Assembly: GCA_028817435.1 (NCBI GenBank)
Contig: JAPPPQ010000041.1
Span: 1 to 57,591, forward strand
DNA length: 57,591 bases
From: Deltaproteobacteria bacterium
GTDB lineage: Bacteria > Myxococcota_A > UBA9160 > UBA6930
Reading direction: 5' to 3'
Positions 7,851-18,893 of this stretch are shown here, piece by piece. The notes beneath the pieces are model-generated. The model ran no database searches. It had not been told where the DNA came from and saw only the letters and a program-made list of their open reading frames with translations. The position numbers and the translations under genes were made by a program. The stretch's first letter is position 1; each line of letters begins with the position of its first letter.

Positions 7851-10547
7851 TCAACCCGCCGGCGCAGGCGGCGGGGCGAAGGCGGCCTCCTCCACTGCGA
7901 AGGCGCCCGCCTCCAGGCGCTCCGCCGGGCGCAGCTCGTGCGAAAGGCAGCGCGCGGCGGCCAGCACATCTTCGAGCACCGGCCGCAATCTGTCGAGGGT
8001 CTCCGGCCGCGCCGCCAGCACCAGGCGCTGCACCTCGCGGCCCATCGAAACCGAAGCGCCCGCCTTGGCCTTGTTCACACAGGCCAGCGCCGCCACCGCC
8101 GTCTCGAAAGAAAGCGCATCGGCGGGCGCGGCCGCCGCCGCAAAATCTGCCGGGCCGGGCCAGGCCGCGCCGTGCACAAAGGGCTGCCCGGTCTCTTCGG
8201 CAAAAGCCCAGGACCAAATTTCCTCGGTGATGTAGGGCAGCACCGGCGCAAAGAGCCGCAGCAGCACCGAAAGGCCGAGGCGCAGCGCCGCCAACGCCGA
8301 GCTGCGCCCGGCCTCGCCCGCCGCGCCCCGCGCCCGCGCCTTCGCCAACTCCAGATAGGTATCGGTGAAGCGCGCCCAGAAGAATCCCTCCACCGCCTGC
8401 AGCGCGCGGGCAAACTCGAAGCGCTCGAAATCCGCGCTGCTGCGCTCCACCAGCGCGCGCAGCTCTGCCAAAAAAGCGCGGTCCAGCTCGTGGGAAATGC
8501 AGCCCGGCGCTGCCAGGCCGGCGGCGGCAGGCCCGGCAAAGCCGACCGGCTGCGAAAGCACGAACTTGGCGGCATTCCACAACTTGGTGGTGAGCCGCCG
8601 CCCCACCTTCAGCACATTCTCGTCCAGGGCGGTATCTACGCCGAGCCGCGCGCTGGCAGCCCAGTAGCGGACGCCGTCCGCCGAGTAGCGTTCAATGAGC
8701 GGCAGCGGCGTCACCACATTGCCCTGGCTTTTGGACATCTTCTTGCGCTCCGGATCGAGAATCCAGCCGGAGATCAGCACATGGCGCCAGGGCAGCGAGT
8801 TTTCGTGCAACAGCGCCTTGGCGATGGTGTAGAAGGCCCAGGTGCGGATAATCTCATGGCTCTGCGGGCGAATATCGCCGGGAAAGAGCTTGGCGTGGCG
8901 CTCGGGATCGAGCTTCCAGCCGCTGCCAATTTGCGGGGTGAGCGAGCTCGTGAACCAGGTTTCGAGCACATCGGCCTCGCCGCAAAAGCCGCCCGGCGCG
9001 CCGCGCTGCGATTCGGCAAAGCCCGGCGGCGCATCGGTCATGGGATCCACAGGCAGCGATTCTGCAGCGGCCACGATGGGCGCGCTGTGATCCGGCTCGC
9101 CCTCTGCGGAAAGCGGATACCACACCGGAATGGGCACGCCGAAGTAGCGCTGCCGGCTGATGCACCAGTCATAGGCCAGGTTCTCGGTCCAGTCCCGGAA
9201 GCGCTGCCCCATGTGTTCCGGGCGCCACTGCAGCTCTGCGCCCTTGGCGAGCAGCGCACCGCGCTGATCCAAAAGCCGCACGAACCACTGCCGCGAAGGG
9301 AGAATCTCAAGCGGGCTGTCGCCGCGCTCGTAAAAGCGCACCGCGTGACGAATTTCGCGGGGCTCGGAGCGCAGCGGCGCAGGGCGTCCCTCTGCCGCGC
9401 CGCCCGCCGCCGCGGCGGGATCGCGCAGCAGCTCCACCACGCGGCGGCGCGCCTGCGGCACGCTGCGGCCCAAAAGCTCTGCATAGGCGCGGTTGGCCGC
9501 CGCGGCGTCGCGGCTCACAAAAGGTTCTTCGCCAAAATCCACCGGCTGCATACGGCCGTTGCGGCCCAGCACCTGGCGCAGCGGCAGCGATTGCTCGCGC
9601 CACCACTCCACATCGCTCTGGTCGCCGAAGCTGCAGACCATGAGAATGCCGCTGCCCTTTTCAGGATCGGCGCGCTCGCTGGGAAAGATGGGCACCGGCG
9701 CCTGGAACAGCGGAGTCAGCGCGCGCTTGCCGAACAGCGCGCGGTAGCGCTCGTCCGAAGGATGCGCGGTCACGCCAATGCAGGCCGGCAACAGCTCGGG
9801 CCGCGTGGTGGCAATGACAAAGCGCTGCGGCCCGCCCTCCACAGCAAACTCAATATCGTGGTAAGCGCCCTGCAGCTCGCGGTCCTCCACATCGGCCTGA
9901 GAAAGCGCCATTTGGAAATCCACATCCCACATAAAAGGCGCATCGCGCATCTCTGCCAGGCCCTTGCCGTAAAGATCGAGAAAAGAAAGCTGCGCCAACC
10001 GGCGGCAGCGCTCGCCAATGGTGGTGTATTCGCTGCGCCAGTCCACCGAGAGCCCGATGCGGCGGAAGAGTTCCAGAAAGGCGCGCTCGTCCTGGGCGGT
10101 GACCTGCTCGCACAGCGCGATGAAATCCGGGCGCGAAATTGCGCGCGGCGGCTTCTTGCGCTGCTTGGCATTGGCGGGCGCGAGATCCAGCCCCGGCTCC
10201 CGGGGCAGCGCCGGATCGCAGCGCACATGAAAGAGATTCTGCACGCGCCGCTCGGTGGGCACGCCGTTGTCGTCCCAGCCAATGGGATAGAAGATGTTCT
10301 TGCCGCGCATGCGCTGGTAGCGGACGATGACATCGGTGTGGGTGTAGGAGAAAATGTGCCCCACATGAAGCGAGCCCGACACCGTGGGCGGCGGCGTATC
10401 CACCACAAAGGTCTCGCCGCGCGGGCGCGACGCATCCCAGTGGTAGAGCCCGGCCTGCTCCCAGGCGGCGTCCCAGCGCGCTTCGAGCGCCGCGGCATCG
10501 CAGTGCCGGGGCAGCGTTTTCAAATCTACGGTCTTCGGCCCGGACAT
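7851..10547 (-). CDS. valS: valyl-tRNA synthetase (valS type 2-like)
   Basis: Class Ia synthetase charging tRNA-Val in the cytoplasm. The 898-residue protein has the HIGH-type motif LHVGH in TVSGSLHVGHIFSYTHTD, the editing-domain region FVIATTRPELLPACIGVTAHPSD, WCISRQRYFGVPIP, and KKMSKSQG (KMSKS at 603-607). WDDNGVPTERRVQNLFHVRC and the lack of a long C-terminal coiled coil resemble the archaeal/rickettsial/actinobacterial ValS lineage rather than the 951-residue E. coli form; this lineage call is by eye. It heads the operon that continues into mlaEDAC. Confidence 0.95.
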   Translation of the reverse strand: MSGPKTVDLKTLPRHCDAAALEARWDAAWEQAGLYHWDASRPRGETFVVDTPPPTVSGSLHVGHIFSYTHTDVIVRYQRMRGKNIFYPIGWDDNGVPTERRVQNLFHVRCDPALPREPGLDLAPANAKQRKKPPRAISRPDFIALCEQVTAQDERAFLELFRRIGLSVDWRSEYTTIGERCRRLAQLSFLDLYGKGLAEMRDAPFMWDVDFQMALSQADVEDRELQGAYHDIEFAVEGGPQRFVIATTRPELLPACIGVTAHPSDERYRALFGKRALTPLFQAPVPIFPSERADPEKGSGILMVCSFGDQSDVEWWREQSLPLRQVLGRNGRMQPVDFGEEPFVSRDAAAANRAYAELLGRSVPQARRRVVELLRDPAAAAGGAAEGRPAPLRSEPREIRHAVRFYERGDSPLEILPSRQWFVRLLDQRGALLAKGAELQWRPEHMGQRFRDWTENLAYDWCISRQRYFGVPIPVWYPLSAEGEPDHSAPIVAAAESLPVDPMTDAPPGFAESQRGAPGGFCGEADVLETWFTSSLTPQIGSGWKLDPERHAKLFPGDIRPQSHEIIRTWAFYTIAKALLHENSLPWRHVLISGWILDPERKKMSKSQGNVVTPLPLIERYSADGVRYWAASARLGVDTALDENVLKVGRRLTTKLWNAAKFVLSQPVGFAGPAAAGLAAPGCISHELDRAFLAELRALVERSSADFERFEFARALQAVEGFFWARFTDTYLELAKARARGAAGEAGRSSALAALRLGLSVLLRLFAPVLPYITEEIWSWAFAEETGQPFVHGAAWPGPADFAAAAAPADALSFETAVAALACVNKAKAGASVSMGREVQRLVLAARPETLDRLRPVLEDVLAAARCLSHELRPAERLEAGAFAVEEAAFAPPPAPAG

Positions 10548-10562
10548 AAGCAGTGGGCGGGC

Positions 10563-10568
10563 AGGCTA
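10563..10568 (-). promoter_or_regulatory. putative -10 element for valS-mla operon
   Basis: On the minus strand TAGCCT lies 15 bases before the valS ATG, so the leader would be only about 9 nt. It is back-to-back with the TATACT element serving patB. Weak match; by eye only. Confidence 0.3.
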
Positions 10569-10620
10569 GCGGAATCGCCCCCGCCCCGCCCCCCGCCCCG
10601 GCGGCCCCGCGCCGCCGGGC

Positions 10621-10626
10621 TATACT
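10621..10626 (+). promoter_or_regulatory. putative -10 element giving a leaderless patB transcript
   Basis: TATACT is followed by six bases and then the ATG of the aminotransferase gene. A normal -10 to +1 distance would put the transcript start at or next to the A of the ATG, which implies a leaderless mRNA. No ribosome-binding sequence fits in the gap. Confidence 0.5.
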
Positions 10627-10632
10627 GCGGCC

Positions 10633-11793
10633 ATGCACGGCTTCGGCCAACTCGACCTGGCCCAATTGCGCAGGCGCCGCGGCGAAAAGTGGGCGCTGTT
10701 TCCGCCGGAGGTGCTGCCGCTCTGGGTGGCGGACATGGACTTTCCGGTGGCCCAGCCGATCCGGCAGCGCCTGCAGCAGGCCCTGGACGACGGCGATCTC
10801 GGCTACCCCCGCCACCCCGCGCTCACACCGCTGCGCGAGCTCTTCGCCGAGCGCATGCAGCAGCGCTTCGCCTGGCAAATCCCGCCCCGGCGGGTGGAGC
10901 TGATCACCGAGGTGGTGCAGGGTATGCAGGTCGCCGTGCACCAGTTCTGCGCGCCGGGCGATGGCGTGATTGTGCAAACGCCCATCTATCCGCCCTTTCT
11001 CGAAACCGTGCACAGCCTGAAGCGCCGCCTGATCGAAAACCCGCTGCGCCACGGCGCAGATGGCTTCGCCATGGATCTGGACGGCCTGCGCGCCAAGGCC
11101 AGCTCCAGCGAACGGGCCCGCGTGCTGCTGCTGTGCAATCCGCACAACCCCAGCGGCCGCGCCTTCACCCGCGCCGAACTGGAAGCCGTGGCCGAAATTG
11201 CCGTGGCGCATGACCTCACGGTGATTTCCGACGAGATTCACGCCGACCTCACTTATTCCGGGCGCCGCCACATCCCGCTGGCCTCGCTCTCGCCGGAGAT
11301 TGCGGAGCGCACCCTCACTCTCTACTCGGCTTCCAAGAGCTTCAACCTTGCCGGACTGCGCTGCGCCTTTGCGGCTTTTGGCGGCGATGACCTGCGCGCG
11401 CGCTTTTTGCAACACCCGCGCGGTCTGCGCGGCGGCCTTGGCGCACTGGGCCTGCTGGCCACCGAGTCGGCCTGGCGCCACGGGGACGGCTGGCTCGCCG
11501 AATTGCTCGTCCACCTGCAGAGCAACCGCGATTTCACCGCCGAGTTTTTGCGCGCCGAAATGCCGGGGGTGGTGCACACGCCGCCCGAGGCCACCTATCT
11601 GGCCTGGCTCGATTGCCGCGCTCTCAAACTCGCGCCCTCGCCCTGCGCCTTTTTCCTGAAGCAGGCGAAGGTGGCGCTCTCCGACGGCCCCGATTTCGGC
11701 GCGCCGGGGGCGGGCTTCGTGCGGCTCAACTTCGCCACCTCCCGGGCCATTCTCGGCGAGGCGCTGGAGCGCATGGCGAAGGCGCTGCGCTGA
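10633..11793 (+). CDS. patB: PatB/MalY-type PLP-dependent C-S lyase (aminotransferase class I/II fold)
   Basis: Pyridoxal-phosphate enzyme most like the MalY/PatB cystathionine beta-lyase group, which cleaves C-S bonds of cystathionine or cysteine conjugates. Motifs over 386 residues: PLWVADMDFPVAQPI near the N-terminus, QTPIYPPF, LLLCNPHNPSGR, VISDEIHADLTYSG with the pyridine-N-binding Asp, and SASKSFNLAGLRCAF with the Schiff-base Lys at 235. The C-terminus FVRLNFATSR carries the carboxylate-binding Arg. The gene appears to be transcribed leaderless and is 3 nt from the ureohydrolase gene. The exact substrate is not determinable. Confidence 0.88.
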   Translation: MHGFGQLDLAQLRRRRGEKWALFPPEVLPLWVADMDFPVAQPIRQRLQQALDDGDLGYPRHPALTPLRELFAERMQQRFAWQIPPRRVELITEVVQGMQVAVHQFCAPGDGVIVQTPIYPPFLETVHSLKRRLIENPLRHGADGFAMDLDGLRAKASSSERARVLLLCNPHNPSGRAFTRAELEAVAEIAVAHDLTVISDEIHADLTYSGRRHIPLASLSPEIAERTLTLYSASKSFNLAGLRCAFAAFGGDDLRARFLQHPRGLRGGLGALGLLATESAWRHGDGWLAELLVHLQSNRDFTAEFLRAEMPGVVHTPPEATYLAWLDCRALKLAPSPCAFFLKQAKVALSDGPDFGAPGAGFVRLNFATSRAILGEALERMAKALR

Positions 11794-11796
11794 GCC

Positions 11797-12831
11797 ATGT
11801 CCCGCTCCACGGCGGAGGCTGCGGAAGTGGCGCAGGCGCGGGCGGCGCAGACCGGCGGGCTCTTCGACTGCGGCGGCGATGCGCGCGATGCCGCCGTGGT
11901 GGTCATCGGCGTGCCGTGGGAGCCCACCGTCTCCTACCGGCGCGGCGCTTCGCAGACTCCCGGGCGCATTGCCCGGGCCTCGCAGCAAGTGGATCTGCAC
12001 AGCGAATTGCTCGGCAGAAGCTTCGGCGCAGAGACGGCGCTGACCCTGCGCGAGGATTGGCTGCGCCTGAACGACCATGCCTGCGCCGCCGCCGCGCGCG
12101 GCGATTGCGCCGCGGTGAACGCCGCCAGCGCGCAACTGAATGCGGAGCTCGCCGCCGATTGCGCCGCGCTGCACGCTTCGGGCCGGGCCGCCGGCGTGCT
12201 GGGCGGCGATCACTCCGCCGCCTACGGCGCCATCGCCGCCAGCGCCGCCGCCCATGGTGGGCGCGGCACGCACGGCGCGCCCGACGGAATTGGCGTGCTG
12301 CACATGGATGCGCACTACGATTTGCGCGCGGCCTACCAAGGTTTCGCGCACTCCCACGCTTCGGTTATGCACAATGTGCTCGAAAGCGTGCCCGAAGTGC
12401 AGCGGCTGGTTTCGGTGGGGGTGCGCGACTATTCCTCTTGCGAGCGCCAGCGCGCCGAAAAAGATGCGCGAGTGCAGAGCTTCCGCGAGCGCGAGCTGCG
12501 CGCCGCGCTTTACCGCGGCCGCACCTGGGCAGATCTCTGTGGGGAAATCATCGAGGCGCTGCCGGCACGGGTGCACATCTCCTTCGACATAGACGGACTC
12601 GACCCCGCCCTGTGCCCGCACACCGGCACCCCCGTGCCCGGCGGACTCGCTTTCGGCGAGGCCGCATTTCTGCTCGACGCTGTGGCCGCCTCGGGCCGCC
12701 GGGTCGTCGGCTTCGATCTCTGCGAAGTCGCGCCAAACCCCCGCGACCCCGGGGACGAATGGGATTTGAATGTGGCGGCCCGCCTGCTGCACCAACTCTG
12801 CGCCCTCGCCTGGCTGGGCCGCAGCGGCTGA
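11797..12831 (+). CDS. ureohydrolase (arginase/agmatinase/formiminoglutamase family)
   Basis: Binuclear manganese hydrolase of guanidino or formimino substrates, cytoplasmic. The 344-residue protein has all metal-ligand motifs: GGDHS (136-140), MDAHYD (170-175) and SFDIDGLDP (262-270). The shape is nearer agmatinase/formiminoglutamase than arginase. The central region contains long Ala-rich helices. The start codon ATG is 3 nt after the patB stop, so the two genes are co-transcribed, but no urea-cycle, polyamine or histidine-degradation genes sit nearby to fix the substrate. Confidence 0.85.
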   Translation: MSRSTAEAAEVAQARAAQTGGLFDCGGDARDAAVVVIGVPWEPTVSYRRGASQTPGRIARASQQVDLHSELLGRSFGAETALTLREDWLRLNDHACAAAARGDCAAVNAASAQLNAELAADCAALHASGRAAGVLGGDHSAAYGAIAASAAAHGGRGTHGAPDGIGVLHMDAHYDLRAAYQGFAHSHASVMHNVLESVPEVQRLVSVGVRDYSSCERQRAEKDARVQSFRERELRAALYRGRTWADLCGEIIEALPARVHISFDIDGLDPALCPHTGTPVPGGLAFGEAAFLLDAVAASGRRVVGFDLCEVAPNPRDPGDEWDLNVAARLLHQLCALAWLGRSG

Positions 12832-12859
12832 TCCCGCAGCACGCCCCGCAGTGCGGCGC

Positions 12860-13708
12860 TCAACCGAGCCGCAGCAGCGCTTCCACCGCCAGCAGAGCCG
12901 CATCCAGCCGCGCCGCGCCCGCGGGCGAAGCGCCAGCGGGTTGCGGCGCGGCGCCAGGCGCGGGCCAGCCGCCGTCGGACTGCTGCGCGGCGGCAATGGC
13001 GGCGGCCAACTCAGCCGCCTCAATGCGCGCGCCCGGCAGCGCGCGGGCGCGGGCGCGGCAAAAAACCTGCGCCACCTCTACGGCGGAAAATGCGCCGCTG
13101 CGAAAACCGCGCTCCAGCTCGCGCCCGCACCACTGCAGCGCCTCATCGGCAATCTCCGATTCCGCAGCCGGAAACGCGGCGAGCAAATGCACATATGCGA
13201 GGATTGCAGCGCAGCCGCCCGCGCGCAGCGCCTCGACACTCCAGCGCTCCGCCAAAAAGCGCTCGGCGGCGCGCAACACTGCGGGGCGCGCAAAGGGCGA
13301 CTTGGCGAGCAGCCCGCCCGCCTCGCCGGTCCGCGCAACGCGCGCCGCCGCGGAATCCTCCGGCGCACCCCAGCCGCCATCCGCACCCTGCCGCGCGATG
13401 AAAAACGCCGCCGCCGCCTCGGGAATCGGGTGGTCGAGCAACCCCAGCGCATCGAGCAGCGACAGCGCCCGCAGCGTGCTCGCCTCCCCCACCTCTCCCG
13501 CCGCGCTGCCGCGCCAGCCGGCAATGGCGCTGCTGCGCCAATCGGCAATGGCGCCATCGCCCCGCTGCAGTCCGGCGAGTCCACTCAGCAGCGCAGTGGC
13601 GTCGCGCTCGCGCAGCAGCGTTGCGAAATAAACGCGGTCCAACTCCGCGCCCTCCCGCGCCACAAACTCCCCCGCGCGCCGCAGCGCCGCATCCAGACTC
13701 ACCGTCAC
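12860..13708 (-). CDS. prenyltransferase/squalene-oxidase repeat-like alpha/alpha-toroid protein
   Basis: A 282-residue Ala-rich protein with repeats of the terpene-cyclase toroid type: FFIARQGADGGWGAPEDS (a QDGGWG-like motif), and AAAQQSDGGWPAPG near the C-terminus. It lacks the DxDD-type protonation motif of squalene-hopene cyclase and is less than half that length, so terpene cyclisation is unlikely; it may be a peptide- or lipid-binding toroid. The GTG start at 13708 overlaps the stop of the upstream nuclease-methyltransferase as GTGA, so both are translated together. No signal peptide or membrane helix. Function unknown. Confidence 0.7.
   Translation of the reverse strand: MTVSLDAALRRAGEFVAREGAELDRVYFATLLRERDATALLSGLAGLQRGDGAIADWRSSAIAGWRGSAAGEVGEASTLRALSLLDALGLLDHPIPEAAAAFFIARQGADGGWGAPEDSAAARVARTGEAGGLLAKSPFARPAVLRAAERFLAERWSVEALRAGGCAAILAYVHLLAAFPAAESEIADEALQWCGRELERGFRSGAFSAVEVAQVFCRARARALPGARIEAAELAAAIAAAQQSDGGWPAPGAAPQPAGASPAGAARLDAALLAVEALLRLG
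13511..13558. repeat. two-unit 24-bp imperfect tandem repeat inside the toroid gene
   Basis: GCGCCAGCCGGCAATGGCGC begins unit one (13511-13534), and unit two (13535-13558) repeats it with four or five changes. On the minus strand they encode AIADWRSS and AIAGWRGS. In-frame, so it probably reflects protein-repeat duplication. Confidence 0.55.
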
Positions 13709-16700
13709 CGCACCGCGGGGCTCGCGTGATCCGGAAGAATTTGCCGCGCCGCTCGATCTATGCGCCCCATCACGCCGGATTCCCGCAGCGCGCCGCGAAT
13801 GCGCTCCTCCGCTCCGGAATGCGCCAGGTCAACCTGTGCCGCAACGCGCTCCGCCTCCCGCGCCGCCCTCGCCAATTCCCGGTGCGCGGGGCGCTTCGCA
13901 TCGTATTTGGGAATCGGCACCGCAGACCAGAAATGCGTGTGGAAGTGCCTCTCCGCCTTTTTTGTGCCCTGATACGCAGCCTGCATGGAACTGGCATTGA
14001 GAAGCGCAATGAGAAACAGCGCCTCGTTTTCCGAATCGGCCACCCAGTGATAAAAACTGTTGGACAGACAGCGGTCCTTCCCGCCAAGCAACCTCGCTGC
14101 GCGCAGGAAGTCACCGCCCGAAGCGTTGTAAATTACGCGCCGCTTCGCCCGGGAATCATCCAGCGGAAGCTGCCGGCTCAATTTGCGCTGGTAATCAATG
14201 CGCCCGAGCAGCGACTCCGGGCTGCGGGCCTTCCGGTTCTCCCCCCAAACCCGCTCTGCCCGGTTCCAGAACTTCCCCAAGTGCGCGGGAAGCGAGCCGG
14301 GATTCACCTGCCCCTTCCGGTCCGTGGGAATCACAACCCACCTGTAGCCACTCACCCGGAAAGGCAACAGGTTCTCTCCGAACAGTGCGGGGATCAGCTT
14401 CCGCCGCTCCACCCGGCCCCGCAACGGCTCGACCGCCTTCCACGGCGCTTGACTTCCCCGCCTGCAGGTGATTTCCACAACGCTGGGCATTCCCGGAACG
14501 GCCCGGCTTTCTGCAGCCACGAGCAACGGGCTGGGAGTCAGCGTGGCGCCCTGGCGAAAGCAGCTCTCCTCGTAATCGCTGGGGCGTTGCGGAAGTGCGC
14601 GGGGAATCCGCAGTTGCACCAGCTTCTTCCGCGCATCCCGCCACGGTTCGCCGCGGTCAATGCTCTCTCCCCGGCGATTCTTCCAGGCGCGGGCGCGTGG
14701 CAACTTTGCACCGGGGCGTCCCCCCGAGAACAGAACGCAACTCGGCCCGCTCGAAAAAGGCGGTTCCCGCACCTGCGAGAAATCCCACGCCGCGCGCCAG
14801 CCCGGCACCGCATTGCGAAATGCCTCCCACTGCCCCGCCCGCAACGCGCCGGCGGGAAGCACCCAGCCCGAACGCCCGCCCGCAGCCGCCGCAACCAGAA
14901 AGCGCCGCCGCGCCTCGGGAACGAAAACCGCAGCCAGATCCATGCGCGTCGCCGTCCGCCCCCCCGCCCAGACGCCGTGTTCATCGGCCAGCTCCCGCAA
15001 CTGCCGCTGGCGCTCCGGACTCATGCCCGCAGCGCTGAACCGCACCCACGGCGGATTGGCGACAATGCGATCCACCTTCGCACGCTCAATGCGAAGCGGC
15101 GCGGCGAGGTTGCGGATATACCACTCCCACACATGATTCCCCTCTGCGCCGCGAATCTCGTGCAGAACCAGCAATGTGTGAACCAGCATTTCGCGGTTTT
15201 CGGAGGAAAGGCCGCGGCTCCATTTCGCGCGAGCCACGAAGCGCTGCGCCCACTTCTCATCGAGCTGCGCCGCGCCGGGCTGCATGGACGCGTGCACGAG
15301 ATCCCGGACGATCTCGGAGAAGCGGTCGTGATCCAGCACCTGACGGGGGAAATTCACCACCCTGCCCTGCGGCGTGCGGATGGAGAGGGCGCAATTGGCA
15401 GCAAAGGTGAACAGAGGCTCCCGCTGATTGCGCGCCGCCATGCTGTCTCCCTGGTGGACCAGCAGCGCCTGTGCGCCGCCCGGCGGCAGGGCGGGCAGCG
15501 CTGCGGCCAGCGTTGCGCGGGACATTTCCACGGCGACGGGGTGAATATCAATTCCCTGCACCAACCGTGCGACCAAGTCGGCGCGGCGCTTTGCGGGAAG
15601 CCCGCGCAGTTTCTGCGAAGCGAGAATGCGGCGGGCCGCGTGAAACAAAAAGGTGCCGGAACCGCAGGCGGGATCCAGCACTCCAATTCCGGCGACACTG
15701 CGGCCCGGCCTTCCGCTGGCGCGCTTCGCGCCTTCCAGCGCGCGGGCAATCCAATCCTCGTCCAGCACTTCCTCGCAAACGGCTTCGGCCAGCCAGTCCG
15801 GCGTGTAATACTCCCCGAATCCGTGCCGCACATCGGGGCCAATCATTCTCTCATACACGGTGCGCAGAGCATCCCGTTCCAGCCCCCGCCAGTCATAGCG
15901 GGCCATTCTGTCAATCAGGCGCGCGCACCATGCGTCTCCCTCGGTGCGCTCAATGGCCCAGGACGCAAAGCCCGAACTCAGCAATTCCTCGGGCGCGGGC
16001 GGCGCGGCGCTCTCGTCCAGAGCGGCCACAACAGCCCGGGAAACCGCAATCAGCGCGGTGTGAAAGCGAAACAATTCAATCAACTGCAACAACCGGCGCT
16101 CATCGGGCAACATACCGGAGCTGCGCAGCATCTGCTTCCAGAGATCGAATTTGGTGCGGTAGGCAGCCGTGCCCTCCGACTTCAACTGAATCTCGGCGAG
16201 TTCCTGCACAAAGGGCTGCAACAACCCCACATAGACATCTACGGGCAAACCGAGCTTTCCGGGACGGTCCGGGAAATTTCCCTGAAGCCAAGCGGCAAAG
16301 CCCTCGGCCCGATTGAAATCCGCCGCGTAGTGGTGAGAGCGCCGGGGGGCAAGGGCCTGCGCGCGCTGATCCCACTCGTAGGCCCACCACTGCTCGCCAT
16401 CTGTCAGCAGGCCGCGCCAAGACGCGTGGCGCTCTGCGCCGGGCTGCAACGCATCCAATCTCGCTGCGCGGCGCGCGAAGTGCTCCACATAGCGCTCGAG
16501 TTGTCCCCGTTGCGTTTCGCCGGGCCGCGCGCCGGGGCCGGTCGGCTGGGCCTGTCCCCTGGACTTGGTCTCCACGACGAGACGGTGGGAGTGCGAGACG
16601 ATATCGGCGGCTCCCACTGCGCCAATGGACACTTCCAGTTCAATGTCCTCAATTCCCATGCCTTTCAGCATTTCGGCCGTGTGGTGGCGAATCGAAGCCT

Positions 16701-16758
16701 CGCCCCGCTCTCTCAAAAGGTCACCCAGCCAGGCGCCCTTGAAGCGCGCTTCCCCCAC
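13705..16758 (-). CDS. type IIG-like restriction endonuclease-adenine methyltransferase fusion
   Basis: A 1017-residue single-chain restriction-modification-type protein. An N-terminal nuclease-like segment carries AADIVSHSHRLVVETKS (D52 and E63-T-K65), a PD-(D/E)xK pattern. The gamma-class N6-adenine methyltransferase follows, with helical preamble, YYTPDWLAEAV, motif I DPACGSGTF (362-370) and motif IV NPPW (568-571). The C-terminal half resembles an Eco57I-type target-recognition region (SNSFYHWVADSENEALFLIALLNASS). GTG at 16758 was chosen for a GGGAGG site 6 nt upstream. It is coupled to the downstream toroid gene. Not closely similar to the tandem pair at 32569 and 36125. Target sequence unknown; no separate specificity subunit. 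Confidence 0.85.
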   Translation of the reverse strand: MGEARFKGAWLGDLLRERGEASIRHHTAEMLKGMGIEDIELEVSIGAVGAADIVSHSHRLVVETKSRGQAQPTGPGARPGETQRGQLERYVEHFARRAARLDALQPGAERHASWRGLLTDGEQWWAYEWDQRAQALAPRRSHHYAADFNRAEGFAAWLQGNFPDRPGKLGLPVDVYVGLLQPFVQELAEIQLKSEGTAAYRTKFDLWKQMLRSSGMLPDERRLLQLIELFRFHTALIAVSRAVVAALDESAAPPAPEELLSSGFASWAIERTEGDAWCARLIDRMARYDWRGLERDALRTVYERMIGPDVRHGFGEYYTPDWLAEAVCEEVLDEDWIARALEGAKRASGRPGRSVAGIGVLDPACGSGTFLFHAARRILASQKLRGLPAKRRADLVARLVQGIDIHPVAVEMSRATLAAALPALPPGGAQALLVHQGDSMAARNQREPLFTFAANCALSIRTPQGRVVNFPRQVLDHDRFSEIVRDLVHASMQPGAAQLDEKWAQRFVARAKWSRGLSSENREMLVHTLLVLHEIRGAEGNHVWEWYIRNLAAPLRIERAKVDRIVANPPWVRFSAAGMSPERQRQLRELADEHGVWAGGRTATRMDLAAVFVPEARRRFLVAAAAGGRSGWVLPAGALRAGQWEAFRNAVPGWRAAWDFSQVREPPFSSGPSCVLFSGGRPGAKLPRARAWKNRRGESIDRGEPWRDARKKLVQLRIPRALPQRPSDYEESCFRQGATLTPSPLLVAAESRAVPGMPSVVEITCRRGSQAPWKAVEPLRGRVERRKLIPALFGENLLPFRVSGYRWVVIPTDRKGQVNPGSLPAHLGKFWNRAERVWGENRKARSPESLLGRIDYQRKLSRQLPLDDSRAKRRVIYNASGGDFLRAARLLGGKDRCLSNSFYHWVADSENEALFLIALLNASSMQAAYQGTKKAERHFHTHFWSAVPIPKYDAKRPAHRELARAAREAERVAAQVDLAHSGAEERIRGALRESGVMGRIDRAARQILPDHASPAVR

Positions 16759-16831
16759 GGCATCCTCCCACCGGGGCCACCTGCCCGGCGCGGCTCAATT
16801 TCGCACCTGGGCGCTGCGGGGGCAAGTGGCG

Positions 16832-16837
16832 TAGAGT
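16832..16837 (+). promoter_or_regulatory. putative -10 element (TAGAGT) close to the yyaL-like start
   Basis: TAGAGT is followed by six bases (GGGGAG) and the ATG at 16844. If this is the -10, transcription starts at the start codon. GGGGAG could alternatively be a ribosome site served by a promoter further upstream. Same geometry as at 10621. Confidence 0.4.
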
Positions 16838-16843
16838 GGGGAG

Positions 16844-18883
<2,040 letters not shown>

Positions 18884-18893
18884 GCAAGGGGCG

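Noticed and set aside
7938-11213. Very long open frames antisense to valS, also at 9850-13023 and 13621-17034
   Set aside because: They lie opposite clearly recognised genes, have no family motifs, and arise because high-GC genes rarely form stop codons on the opposite strand.
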